A DNA stretch of 64,000 nt, from contig NZ_CP114036.1 of NCBI RefSeq assembly GCF_026898115.1, forward strand, positions 6,752,001 through 6,816,000, in the 5' to 3' direction. This document shows, piece after piece, positions 25,820-34,133 of this stretch (the stretch's first letter is position 1; each line of letters opens with the position of its first letter). Source of the stretch: Streptomyces sp. S465 (GTDB lineage Bacteria > Actinomycetota > Actinomycetes > Streptomycetales > Streptomycetaceae). The notes beneath the pieces are model-generated. The model saw only the letters and a program-made list of their open reading frames with translations. It was not told where the DNA came from and searched no databases. Position numbers and translations under genes: made by a program.

Positions 25820-26368
25820 ATGAGCACCACCCAGAGCGAAAGGCTGCGCGGACTTCTGGAACCGCTCGTCAGCGCGCGGGACCTGGATCTGGAAGAGGTC
25901 GAGGTGACACCGGCCGGACGGCGGCGTGTGCTGAGAGTGGTCGTGGACTCCGACGACGGCGTCCAGCTGGACACGTGCGCGGAGCTGAGCCGGGACATCT
26001 CCCAGACCCTCGACGACACGGACGCGATGGGGCAGACCCCGTACGTCCTCGAGGTCACCTCTCCCGGCGCCGAGCGCCCCCTGACCGAGCCGCGCCACTA
26101 CCGCCGCGCCACCGGCCGCCTGATGCGAGCACGACTCGCCGACGGCGGCGAGCTGGTCGCCCGGATCGTCTCGGTGGACGACGGGGGCCTCGATCTGGAG
26201 GTCCCAGGGGTGAAGGGGCGCAAGCCCACCGCCAGACGGCTGGCCTTCGAGGAGATCTCCAAGGCGCGGGTGGAGATCGAGTTCAACCGCAAACCCGCGG
26301 ACAAGCTCACGGAACAGGCCCCGGAGACGTCCGTGGGCGACGGCGGCGAGAGCAAGGAGGAGGCGTAG
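25820..26368 (+). CDS. rimP: Ribosome maturation factor RimP
   Basis: A 182-residue protein needed for 30S subunit maturation. The N-terminal domain has EPLVSARDLDLEEVEV and the DTCAELSRDIS helix; the central YVLEVTSPGAERPL is the family signature. The C-terminal SH3-like domain is followed by a variable acidic tail. It is the first gene of the conserved rimP-nusA-ylxR-infB cluster, with the nusA GTG only 2 bp after its stop, so the two are translationally coupled. Confidence 0.94.
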   Translation: MSTTQSERLRGLLEPLVSARDLDLEEVEVTPAGRRRVLRVVVDSDDGVQLDTCAELSRDISQTLDDTDAMGQTPYVLEVTSPGAERPLTEPRHYRRATGRLMRARLADGGELVARIVSVDDGGLDLEVPGVKGRKPTARRLAFEEISKARVEIEFNRKPADKLTEQAPETSVGDGGESKEEA

Positions 26369-26370
26369 CC

Positions 26371-27363
26371 GTGGACATCGACATGAGTGCCCTGCGGGGT
26401 CTGGTGCGAGAGAAGGAGATCTCCTTCGACCTGTTGGTCGAGGCGATCGAGTCGGCCCTCCTCATCGCCTACCACCGCACCGAGGGAAGCCGTCGCCGGG
26501 CCCGGGTGGAGCTGAACCGCGACACCGGCCATGTGACCGTATGGGCCCGTGAGGACGCCGAGGACCTGGCGGAGGGGCAGGAGCCCCGCGAGTTCGACGA
26601 CACCCCCTCCGGCTTCGGCCGGATCGCCGCGATGACCGCCAAGCAGGTCATCCTTCAGCGGCTGCGGGACGCCGAGGAGGAGATCACCTTCGGCGAGTAC
26701 GCGGGGCGGGAGGGCGATGTCGTCGCCGGTGTCGTCCAGCAGGGCAAGGACCCCAAGAACGTGCTGGTGGACATCGGCCGGCTCGAGGCGATCCTGCCGG
26801 TGCAGGAGCAGGTCCCGGGCGAGGACTACGCACACGGCACCCGGCTGCGTACGTATGTGGTACGAGTCGTCAAGGGTGTGCGCGGCCCGTCGGTGACCCT
26901 TTCGCGTACGCATCCCAACCTGGTCAAGAAGCTCTTCGCGCTCGAGGTGCCGGAGATCGCGGACGGTTCGGTGGAGATCGCGGCGATCGCCCGTGAGGCG
27001 GGCCACCGCACCAAGATCGCGGTGCGGTCCACCCGTCCGGGGCTGAACGCCAAGGGTGCGTGCATCGGCCCGATGGGCGGCCGGGTGCGCGCCGTGATGG
27101 CCGAACTGCACGGCGAGAAGATCGACATCGTCGACTGGTCGGACGACCCCGCCGAACTGGTGGCGAACGCGCTGTCACCCGCGCGGGTGAGCAAGGTCGA
27201 GGTGGTCGATCTGTCGGCCCGCTCGGCGCGGGTCACGGTGCCGGACTACCAGCTGTCCCTCGCCATCGGCAAGGAGGGGCAGAACGCCCGGCTGGCGGCG
27301 CGGCTGACCGGCTGGCGGATCGACATCCGGCCGGACACCGAGCAGCCGGGCGATCAAGGCTGA
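26371..27363 (+). CDS. nusA: Transcription termination/antitermination factor NusA
   Basis: A 330-residue NusA of the short actinobacterial type, with the N-terminal RNA-polymerase-binding domain, an S1 domain (EYAGREGDVVAGVVQQG) and two KH domains, the first marked by AREAGHRTKIAVRS and GACIGPMGGRVRAV, the second by SLAIGKEGQNARLAARLTGW. It lacks the C-terminal repeats of the E. coli protein, as usual in this phylum. The GTG at 26371 has AAGGAGG upstream; an ATG at 26383 is the alternative start. Confidence 0.95.
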   Translation: MDIDMSALRGLVREKEISFDLLVEAIESALLIAYHRTEGSRRRARVELNRDTGHVTVWAREDAEDLAEGQEPREFDDTPSGFGRIAAMTAKQVILQRLRDAEEEITFGEYAGREGDVVAGVVQQGKDPKNVLVDIGRLEAILPVQEQVPGEDYAHGTRLRTYVVRVVKGVRGPSVTLSRTHPNLVKKLFALEVPEIADGSVEIAAIAREAGHRTKIAVRSTRPGLNAKGACIGPMGGRVRAVMAELHGEKIDIVDWSDDPAELVANALSPARVSKVEVVDLSARSARVTVPDYQLSLAIGKEGQNARLAARLTGWRIDIRPDTEQPGDQG

Positions 27364-27459
27364 TTCCGGTCGGAGTCGCTCGGGGTCCAGTCGAAATCAG
27401 TGACGGTTCGATCACTCCCCCCAAGGGGTGGTGTCGGCACAGGGAGGTAGACTTAAGCA

Positions 27460-27747
27460 GTGTCTGGCCGCACGCGAGCTGGTGCCTGCCCTGAGAGAAC
27501 GTGTGTGGGATGCCGGGATCGGGCGGCCAAGAACGATCTGCTGCGCATCGTGGCGGTCGAGGGTGTTTGTGTCCCCGACCGGCGCGGTACGCTCCCCGGT
27601 CGGGGTGCCTATGTGCACCCCACACGGGTTTGCCTGGACCTGGCGGTCCGCCGCCGGGCCCTCTCTCGGGCCTTCAGGGGGCCGGGAGCGCTCGACACCA
27701 CGGCACTGCGCCGGTTTGTCGAGCAGGGTGAGCAGGCGACACCCTGA
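27460..27747 (+). CDS. ylxR: YlxR-family RNA-binding protein (DUF448, RnpM-type)
   Basis: A 95-residue basic protein between nusA and infB, its conserved position. The signature RTCVGCRDRAAKNDLLRIV and GRGAYVHPTRVCL identify the family, known in Firmicutes to bind RNA and modulate RNase P. The GTG at 27460 has GGGAGG about 13 bases upstream, slightly farther than usual. Upstream, 96 bp separate it from nusA. Confidence 0.88.
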   Translation: MSGRTRAGACPERTCVGCRDRAAKNDLLRIVAVEGVCVPDRRGTLPGRGAYVHPTRVCLDLAVRRRALSRAFRGPGALDTTALRRFVEQGEQATP

Positions 27748-27899
27748 GTAGTTGGAAGAACGGCACGGGACACCGTGCGGTCAGGTACCTCGCGAGTCGG
27801 AAGTAGGTCGAGATTGCGATGAGCACTCGATGAGTACGCGATGAGTACGCCCATGAAGTAGCGACGGTCCGGCGGCAACCCGGACCTAAAAGGAGCGAA

Positions 27900-30800
27900 G
27901 TGGCTAAGGTCCGGGTATACGAACTCGCCAAGGAGTTCGGAGTTGAGAGCAAGGTCGTCATGGCCAAGCTCCAAGAACTCGGTGAATTTGTACGTTCGGC
28001 GTCCTCGACGATCGAGGCGCCGGTTGTGCGCAAGTTGACTGACGCTTTCCAGGGTGGCAACGGCTCCGGCCGCGGCGCTGGTAAGCCCTCGGCGCCGCGC
28101 AAGGCGACGCCCAAGCCGCCGACCCCCGGTCCGGCGGCCGCGGCCCGTCCGGCCGCCCCCAAGCCCCCGACGCCCGGCCCCAAGCCGGGTGCCCCCGAGG
28201 GCCAGCGCGGCACGCCGCCCGCGGCGCCCACTCCGGGCCCGCGTCCCACGCCGGGCGCCCGTCCGACCCCCGGCCCCAAGCCGGGCCCCGCGCCGGCGGC
28301 TCCGGCGCAGCCCGAGTTCACCGCCCCGCCGGCCCCCGGTCCCAAGCCCACCGCGGCCAAGCCGGGCGCGCCCGGCAAGCCGGGTGCCACGCCTGGTCCG
28401 CGCCCCGGCGCCCGTCCCGGCGCACCGGGTCAGGGCCAGGGCGGCCAGGGCCAGGGCGGCCGTGGTGCCCCGCGTCCGGGCCAGGAGCGTCCGCGTCCGG
28501 GTGCGCCCCGTCCGGCCGGTCCCCGTCCGGGTAACAACCCCTTCACCTCCGGTGGCTCCACCGGTATGGCGCGCCCGCAGGCGCCCCGTCCCGGCGGCGC
28601 CCCGCGCCCCGGCGGCCAGCCCGGCCCCGGCCCGCGCCCGCAGGGCGGCGGCCAGGGCGGTCCGGGCCGCGGCCAGGGCGGTCCCGGCGGCCCCCGGCCC
28701 ACTCCGGGCCAGATGCCCCGTCCGCAGGGCGCCCAGGGCGGCGGCCCGCGTCCGGGTCCCGGCGGCGGTCCGCGCCCGAACCCGGGCATGATGCCGCAGC
28801 GTCCGGCCGCCGGCCCGCGTCCGGGCCCCGGCGGCGGTCGCGGTCCTGGCGGTGCCGGTCGTCCCGGTGGCGGTGGCGGCGGGCGTCCCGGTGGCGGTTT
28901 CGCCGGCCGTCCCGGTGGCGGTGGCGGCGGTCGTCCCGGCGGCGGCGGCGGTTTCGCCGGTCGTCCCGGTGGTGGCGGCGGCTTCGGTGGCGGCGGTGGC
29001 CGTCCCGGCTTCGGCGGCCGTCCGGGTGGTCCCGGTGGCCGTGGTGGCACCCAGGGCGCGTTCGGCCGTCCCGGCGGTCCGGCGCGTCGTGGCCGCAAGT
29101 CGAAGCGGCAGAGGCGCCAGGAGTACGAGGCCATGCAGGCCCCGTCCATCGGCGGTGTGATGCTGCCGCGCGGCAACGGCCAGACGGTCCGGCTGTCGCG
29201 GGGTGCCTCGCTCACCGACTTCGCGGAGAAGATCAACGCCAACCCGGCGTCCCTGGTCCAGGTGATGTTCAACCTGGGCGAGATGGTCACCGCGACGCAG
29301 TCCGTCTCCGACGAGACGCTTCAGCTTCTCGCCGACGAGATGAACTACAACGTCGAGATCGTGAGCCCGGAGGAGGAGGACCGCGAGCTCCTTGAGTCCT
29401 TCGACATCGAGTTCGGCGAGGACGAGGGCGGCGAGGAGATGCTCGTCGCGCGTCCGCCGGTGGTGACCGTCATGGGTCACGTCGACCACGGTAAGACCCG
29501 CCTGCTGGACGCGATCCGCAAGACCAACGTGGTCGCGGGCGAGGCCGGCGGCATCACCCAGCACATCGGTGCCTACCAGGTCTCGACCGAGGTCAACGAC
29601 GAAGAGCGCAGGATCACCTTCATCGACACCCCGGGTCACGAGGCGTTCACCGCCATGCGTGCCCGTGGTGCCAAGTCGACCGACATCGCGATCCTCGTGG
29701 TGGCGGCCAACGACGGTGTGATGCCCCAGACGATCGAGGCGCTGAACCACGCCAAGGCGGCCGACGTGCCGATCGTGGTCGCGGTCAACAAGATCGACGT
29801 CGAGGGCGCGGACCCGACCAAGGTGCGCGGTCAGCTGACCGAGTACGGCCTGGTGGCCGAGGAGTACGGCGGCGACACCATGTTCGTCGACATCTCCGCC
29901 AAGCAGGGTCTGCACATCGACAGCCTGCTGGAGGCCGTCGTCCTCACCGCCGACGCCTCGCTCGACCTGCGGGCCAACCCCGAGCAGGACGCACAGGGCA
30001 TCGCGATCGAGGCCCACCTCGACCGCGGCCGCGGCGCCGTGGCCACCGTGCTGGTCCAGCGCGGCACCCTGCGGGTCGGCGACACGATGGTCGTGGGCGA
30101 CGCCTACGGCCGCGTCCGGGCGATGCTCGACGACAACGGGAACGCGCTGGAGGAGGCCGGTCCGGCGACCCCGGTCCTGGTCCTCGGTCTGACCAACGTG
30201 CCCGGTGCGGGTGACAACTTCCTCGTCGTCGACGAGGACCGCACCGCTCGCCAGATCGCCGAGAAGCGCGCCGCCCGCGAGCGGAACGCCGCCTTCGCCA
30301 AGCGCACCCGCCGGGTCTCCCTGGAGGACCTGGACAAGGTGCTCAAGGCCGGTCAGGTCCAGCAGCTCAACCTCATCATCAAGGGCGACGCGTCCGGTTC
30401 GGTGGAGGCTCTCGAGTCCTCGCTGCTCCAGCTCGACGTCGGCGAAGAGGTGGACCTGCGGGTGCTGCACCGCGGTGTGGGTGCGGTCACCGAGACCGAC
30501 ATCGACCTGGCGACCGGTTCCGACGCCATCGTCATCGGCTTCAACGTGCGCGCCGACGGGCGTGCCACGCAGATGGCCGAGCGCGAGGGCGTGGACGTCC
30601 GCTACTACTCGGTCATCTACCAGGTGATCGAGGAGATCGAGGCGGCCCTGAAGGGCATGCTCAAGCCGGAGTACGAAGAGGTCGAGCTCGGTACGGCGGA
30701 GATCCGCGAGATCTTCCGCTCGTCCAAGCTGGGCAACATCGCGGGTGTGCTCATCCGCTCCGGCGAGGTCCGGCGGAACACCAAGGCCCGCCTGCTCCGC

Positions 30801-30974
30801 GACGGCAAGGTCGTGGCGGAGAACCTCAACATCGAGGGTCTGCGTCGCTTCAAGGACGACGTCACCGAGATTCGCGAGGGCTTCGAGGGCGGTATCAACC
30901 TCGGCAGCTACAACGACATCAAGGTCGACGACGTCATCGCGACGTACGAGATGCGCGAGAAGCCGCGCGGCTGA
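27900..30974 (+). CDS. infB: Translation initiation factor IF-2
   Basis: A 1024-residue IF-2 that recruits initiator tRNA to the 30S subunit with GTP. The N-terminal subdomain (VYELAKEFGVESKVVMAKLQ) is followed by a very long low-complexity Pro/Gly/Ala/Arg region, about residues 57-400. Its last part is a GGGGGRPGG-type block. The G domain starts with GHVDHGKT (residues 526-533), then DTPGHEAF and NKID, and the C-terminal domains are complete. The GTG follows AAAAGGAG. The low-complexity region is longer and more glycine-rich than in E. coli IF-2, a known actinobacterial trend. Confidence 0.95.
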   Translation: MAKVRVYELAKEFGVESKVVMAKLQELGEFVRSASSTIEAPVVRKLTDAFQGGNGSGRGAGKPSAPRKATPKPPTPGPAAAARPAAPKPPTPGPKPGAPEGQRGTPPAAPTPGPRPTPGARPTPGPKPGPAPAAPAQPEFTAPPAPGPKPTAAKPGAPGKPGATPGPRPGARPGAPGQGQGGQGQGGRGAPRPGQERPRPGAPRPAGPRPGNNPFTSGGSTGMARPQAPRPGGAPRPGGQPGPGPRPQGGGQGGPGRGQGGPGGPRPTPGQMPRPQGAQGGGPRPGPGGGPRPNPGMMPQRPAAGPRPGPGGGRGPGGAGRPGGGGGGRPGGGFAGRPGGGGGGRPGGGGGFAGRPGGGGGFGGGGGRPGFGGRPGGPGGRGGTQGAFGRPGGPARRGRKSKRQRRQEYEAMQAPSIGGVMLPRGNGQTVRLSRGASLTDFAEKINANPASLVQVMFNLGEMVTATQSVSDETLQLLADEMNYNVEIVSPEEEDRELLESFDIEFGEDEGGEEMLVARPPVVTVMGHVDHGKTRLLDAIRKTNVVAGEAGGITQHIGAYQVSTEVNDEERRITFIDTPGHEAFTAMRARGAKSTDIAILVVAANDGVMPQTIEALNHAKAADVPIVVAVNKIDVEGADPTKVRGQLTEYGLVAEEYGGDTMFVDISAKQGLHIDSLLEAVVLTADASLDLRANPEQDAQGIAIEAHLDRGRGAVATVLVQRGTLRVGDTMVVGDAYGRVRAMLDDNGNALEEAGPATPVLVLGLTNVPGAGDNFLVVDEDRTARQIAEKRAARERNAAFAKRTRRVSLEDLDKVLKAGQVQQLNLIIKGDASGSVEALESSLLQLDVGEEVDLRVLHRGVGAVTETDIDLATGSDAIVIGFNVRADGRATQMAEREGVDVRYYSVIYQVIEEIEAALKGMLKPEYEEVELGTAEIREIFRSSKLGNIAGVLIRSGEVRRNTKARLLRDGKVVAENLNIEGLRRFKDDVTEIREGFEGGINLGSYNDIKVDDVIATYEMREKPRG

Positions 30975-30989
30975 CGAGCGGCTGTCCAT

Positions 30990-31031
30990 CCGGGGCCGGT
31001 CGGCGGAGGAATTTCCGTCGATCGGCCCCGG
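30990..31031 (+). terminator. Imperfect hairpin after infB
   Basis: The arms 30990-31002 and 31019-31031 pair at 12 of 13 positions around a 16-base loop, 15 bp after the infB stop. The operon genes ylxP, rbfA and truB continue beyond it, so it may be a partial terminator or an RNA-processing site. Confidence 0.5.
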
Positions 31032-31098
31032 CCCTTGCGTGTACGGTGCCAGAAGTCCGCATTCTCAAAGGCCCCACGGGTGGCTAGACCCGGACCGC

Positions 31099-31395
31099 AT
31101 GTATGTAGGGACGTTGTCCTTTGACCTGCTTCTCGGCGACGTACGGTCGTTGAAGGAGAAGCGCTCCGTCGTCCGCCCGATCGTCGCCGAGCTGCACCGC
31201 AAATTCGCGGTGAGCGTGGCGGAGGTCGGAGACCAGGACCTGTATCGCAGGGCCCGGATCGGCCTCGCGATGGTCTCCGGGGACACGGGCCACCTCAGCG
31301 AGGTGCTCGACCGCTGCGAGCGGCTGGTGGCGGCGCGGCCGGAGGTGGAGCTGCTGTCGGTGCGGCGGCGGTTCCACGGTGGCGATGATGAATGA
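31099..31395 (+). CDS. ylxP: DUF503 (YlxP-like) protein
   Basis: A 98-residue protein of the DUF503 family, typically found between infB and rbfA. The opening MYVGTLSFDLLLGDVRSLKE, then KRSVVRPIVAELHRKF and AEVGDQDLYRRARIGLA, match the family. Its molecular role is not established; the gene position suggests ribosome or RNA metabolism. The frame is open upstream of the ATG at 31099, but the conserved N-terminus begins exactly there. Confidence 0.88.
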   Translation: MYVGTLSFDLLLGDVRSLKEKRSVVRPIVAELHRKFAVSVAEVGDQDLYRRARIGLAMVSGDTGHLSEVLDRCERLVAARPEVELLSVRRRFHGGDDE

Positions 31396-31465
31396 GGGCC
31401 GGACCGGCGGTCGCAGACCGTCCCCGGCCATCGATGACTGACGCGAAGAAGAGAGAAGAAGACGC

Positions 31466-31939
31466 ATGACCGACACCGCGCGGGCACGCAAGCTGGCGGA
31501 CCGCATCCGGGTCGTGGTCGCGGAGACCCTACAGCGGCGGATCAAGGACCCGCGGCTGGGCTATGTGACCATCACCGACACCCGGATCACCGGTGATCTG
31601 CGGGAGGCGACCGTCTTCTACACGGTCTTCGGCGACGACGAGGAGCGGGCGGCCTCCGCCGCGGCCCTGGAGAGCGCCAAGGGCGTGCTGCGGTCGGAGG
31701 TCGGACGGCAGACCGGGGTGCGCTTCACCCCGAGCCTGACGTTCGTCCCGGACGCGCTGCCGGAGAACGCCCGCACCATCGACGATCTGCTCGCCAAGGC
31801 CAAGGCCGCGGACGCCGAGGTGCGCCAGGCGTCCTCGGGTGCCGCTTACGCCGGCGACGCCGACCCCTACCGCAAGCCCGGCCAGGAGACGGACGACGAG
31901 GAGCCCGGCACGGACGGCAAGGGTTCATCGGACGTATGA
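31466..31939 (+). CDS. rbfA: 30S ribosome-binding factor A
   Basis: A 157-residue KH-type protein that binds the 30S subunit and helps mature the 5' end of 16S rRNA. The core includes ARKLADRIRVVVAETLQRRI and the family strand RLGYVTITDTRITGDLREA. An acidic C-terminal tail is typical of Streptomyces. AGAGAAGAAGA precedes the ATG. The stop overlaps the truB start (ATGA). Confidence 0.94.
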   Translation: MTDTARARKLADRIRVVVAETLQRRIKDPRLGYVTITDTRITGDLREATVFYTVFGDDEERAASAAALESAKGVLRSEVGRQTGVRFTPSLTFVPDALPENARTIDDLLAKAKAADAEVRQASSGAAYAGDADPYRKPGQETDDEEPGTDGKGSSDV

Positions 31940-32850
31940 CGCGCAACGGCAAGGCCGGTTCCGGGGCACCGGACGGCCTGGTGATCGTCGACAAACCGGC
32001 CGGTTTCACCTCGCACGACGTCGTCGCCAAGATGCGCCGCTTCGTCGGCACCCGGCGGGTCGGCCACGCCGGGACGCTGGACCCGATGGCCACGGGCGTG
32101 CTCGTGGTCGGCGTGGAGAAGGCGACCCGGCTGCTGGGCCATCTGGCGCTGACCGAGAAGGAGTACCGGGCCACCATCCGGCTCGGCCAGACCACGGTCA
32201 CCGATGACGCGGAGGGCGAGATCACCTCCTCGGACGGCGCCGCCGGGCTCGCGCCGAGCGCCGTCCAGGCCGGGATCGAGGAGCTGACCGGGGACATCCA
32301 GCAGGTCCCGTCGAAGGTCAGCGCCATCAAGATCGACGGCAAGCGTTCCTACGCACGGGCGCGGGAGGGCGAGGAGTTCGCGATCCCGGCGCGGCCGGTG
32401 ACCGTCTCCTCCTTCGTCCTCCACGACCACCGTGAGGCCAAGGCGGAGGACGGCACCGCCGTATCCGACCTGGATGTCACGGTGGTGTGTTCCTCCGGCA
32501 CCTACATCCGGGCGCTGGCGCGCGACCTGGGCGCCGGGCTGGGCGTCGGCGGCCACCTCACGGCCCTGCGCCGGACCCGGGTCGGCCCGTACGGGCTGGC
32601 GGCGGCCAGGACGCTGGAGCGGCTGGAGGAGTCGCTGGAGGTCATGCCCATCGCCGAGGCCGCGGCCGCCGCCTTCCCGCGCTGGGACGTGGACGCCCGC
32701 CAGGCCCGGCTGCTGGGCAACGGTGTGCGGATCGACATGCCGTCGGCGGGCGCGCCGGGGCCGGTCGCGGTCTTCGGGCCGGAGGGGCGCTTCCTGGCCC
32801 TCGTGGAGGAGTCGAAGGGCAAGGCGAAGAGCCTGGCCGTCTTCGTATGA
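31936..32850 (+). CDS. truB: tRNA pseudouridine(55) synthase
   Basis: A 304-residue enzyme that makes pseudouridine 55 in the T-loop of tRNAs. The catalytic Asp49 lies in GHAGTLDPMATGVL. Further motifs are KEYRATIRLG, QVPSKVSAIKIDGKRSYARAR-type pocket residues and CSSGTYIRALARDLG. The C-terminal PUA-like part is present. Coupled to rbfA by a 4-base overlap. Its stop codon lies at the first unit of a short tandem repeat array. Confidence 0.94.
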   Translation: MTRNGKAGSGAPDGLVIVDKPAGFTSHDVVAKMRRFVGTRRVGHAGTLDPMATGVLVVGVEKATRLLGHLALTEKEYRATIRLGQTTVTDDAEGEITSSDGAAGLAPSAVQAGIEELTGDIQQVPSKVSAIKIDGKRSYARAREGEEFAIPARPVTVSSFVLHDHREAKAEDGTAVSDLDVTVVCSSGTYIRALARDLGAGLGVGGHLTALRRTRVGPYGLAAARTLERLEESLEVMPIAEAAAAAFPRWDVDARQARLLGNGVRIDMPSAGAPGPVAVFGPEGRFLALVEESKGKAKSLAVFV

Positions 32851-32919
32851 GGCCATCGACGTGCGAGGCCATCGACGTGCGAGGCCACGTGCGAGGCCAC
32901 GTGCGAGGCCATCGACCCC
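32849..32919. repeat. Short tandem repeats after truB
   Basis: Units GAGGCCATCGACGTGC (32849 and 32865), shortened units GAGGCCACGTGC (32881 and 32893) and a final GAGGCCATCGACCCC (32905) form a head-to-tail array that begins within the truB stop. It occupies much of the 224-bp truB-ribF gap. Confidence 0.85.
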
Positions 32920-33074
32920 AGGCCGCGTTGCGAGCGCCCGAGCCGGCCGCCTACGGTGGCTTCCGGCCGGTCCGGGCGCTCGCGGCGACCACCGATGCGA
33001 GGTGGACGCCTGGGACATGGCAGTCTTAGACCTGCGAAGTCGACAGACAAAGGTTCGGGCGAGGAGCGGGCAAA

Positions 33075-34028
33075 GTGCAGCGCTGGCGTGGCTTGGAGGA
33101 CATCCCTGAGGACTGGGGGCGCAGCGTCGTCACCATCGGTTCCTACGACGGGGTGCACCGAGGACACCAGCTGATCATCGGCCGTGCCGTGGCACGGGCG
33201 CGTGAGCTGGGTGTACCGGCGGTCGTGGTCACCTTCGACCCGCATCCGAGCGAGGTCGTGCGGCCGGGCAGCCATCCGCCGCTGCTCGCCACGCATCAGC
33301 GGCGCGCGGAGCTGATGGCCGGGCTGGGTGTGGACGCGGTGCTGGTCCTGCCGTTCACGGCCGAGTTCTCCCGGCTCGCCCCCGCCGACTTCGTGGTGAA
33401 GGTGCTGGTCGACAAGTTGCACGCACGGGTCGTGGTGGAGGGCCCCAACTTCCGCTTCGGCCACAAGGCCGCCGGGAACGTCGCCTTCCTGCGCGAACTC
33501 GGCACCACCTACGACTACGAGGTCGAGGTCGTCGACCTGTACGAGCGCGGCGAGGCGGGCGGCGGCGAGCCGTTCTCCTCCACACTGGTGCGCCGTCTGG
33601 TCGCGGAGGGCGATGTCACGGGCGCGATGGAGGTCCTCGGCCGGCCGCACCGCGTCGAGGGTGTGGTGGTGCGCGGGGCGCAGCGCGGCCGTGAGCTGGG
33701 CTTTCCGACGGCCAACCTGGAGACCCCGGCGCACACCGCGATCCCGGCCGACGGCGTCTACGCCGGCTGGCTGACGGCGCGGGGCGAGGCGATGCCCGCG
33801 GCCATCTCGGTCGGCACCAATCCGCAGTTCGACGGCACCGAGCGGACGGTCGAGGCGTATGCGATCGACCGGGTCGGGCTGGATCTGTACGGGCTCCATG
33901 TCGAGGTCGACTTCCTCGCCTATCTGCGGGGCCAGGAGAAGTTCGACTCGATCGAGGCGCTGCTGGAGCGCATGGCGGCCGATGTGAAGCGGGCCCGCGA
34001 ACTCGTCGAGGAGCACGACGGCAGCTGA
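33075..34028 (+). CDS. ribF: Bifunctional riboflavin kinase / FMN adenylyltransferase
   Basis: A 317-residue protein that makes FMN and then FAD. The N-terminal adenylyltransferase domain shows TIGSYDGVHRGHQLIIGRA and VEGPNFRFGHKAAG. The C-terminal kinase domain shows RGRELGFPTANLETP and YAGWLTA. Both domains are complete. The GTG start follows GAGGAGCGGG. It is the last gene of the translation cluster; a strong hairpin separates it from the convergent ESX gene. Confidence 0.94.
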   Translation: MQRWRGLEDIPEDWGRSVVTIGSYDGVHRGHQLIIGRAVARARELGVPAVVVTFDPHPSEVVRPGSHPPLLATHQRRAELMAGLGVDAVLVLPFTAEFSRLAPADFVVKVLVDKLHARVVVEGPNFRFGHKAAGNVAFLRELGTTYDYEVEVVDLYERGEAGGGEPFSSTLVRRLVAEGDVTGAMEVLGRPHRVEGVVVRGAQRGRELGFPTANLETPAHTAIPADGVYAGWLTARGEAMPAAISVGTNPQFDGTERTVEAYAIDRVGLDLYGLHVEVDFLAYLRGQEKFDSIEALLERMAADVKRARELVEEHDGS

Positions 34029-34078
34029 CGCGCCGTGTGGTGAGCGCGGCCGCGCCGCCCGTGCGGCGCCAACGCACA

Positions 34079-34117
34079 TGCGCCCCGTGGGACCGGATCA
34101 CCGGCCCACGGGGCGCA
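34079..34117. terminator. Bidirectional hairpin between ribF and the ESX MinD-like gene
   Basis: A perfect 13-bp stem (TGCGCCCCGTGGG at 34079-34091 with 34105-34117) around a 13-base loop lies between convergent stops at 34028 and 34134. Confidence 0.82.
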
Positions 34118-34133
34118 TCGCTTCTCCCGCTCG

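Noticed and set aside
27609..30989. 1126-codon minus-strand frame opposite infB
   Set aside because: Antisense of IF-2; its Thr/Gly/Ala repeats arise from the glycine/proline codons of the IF-2 linker.
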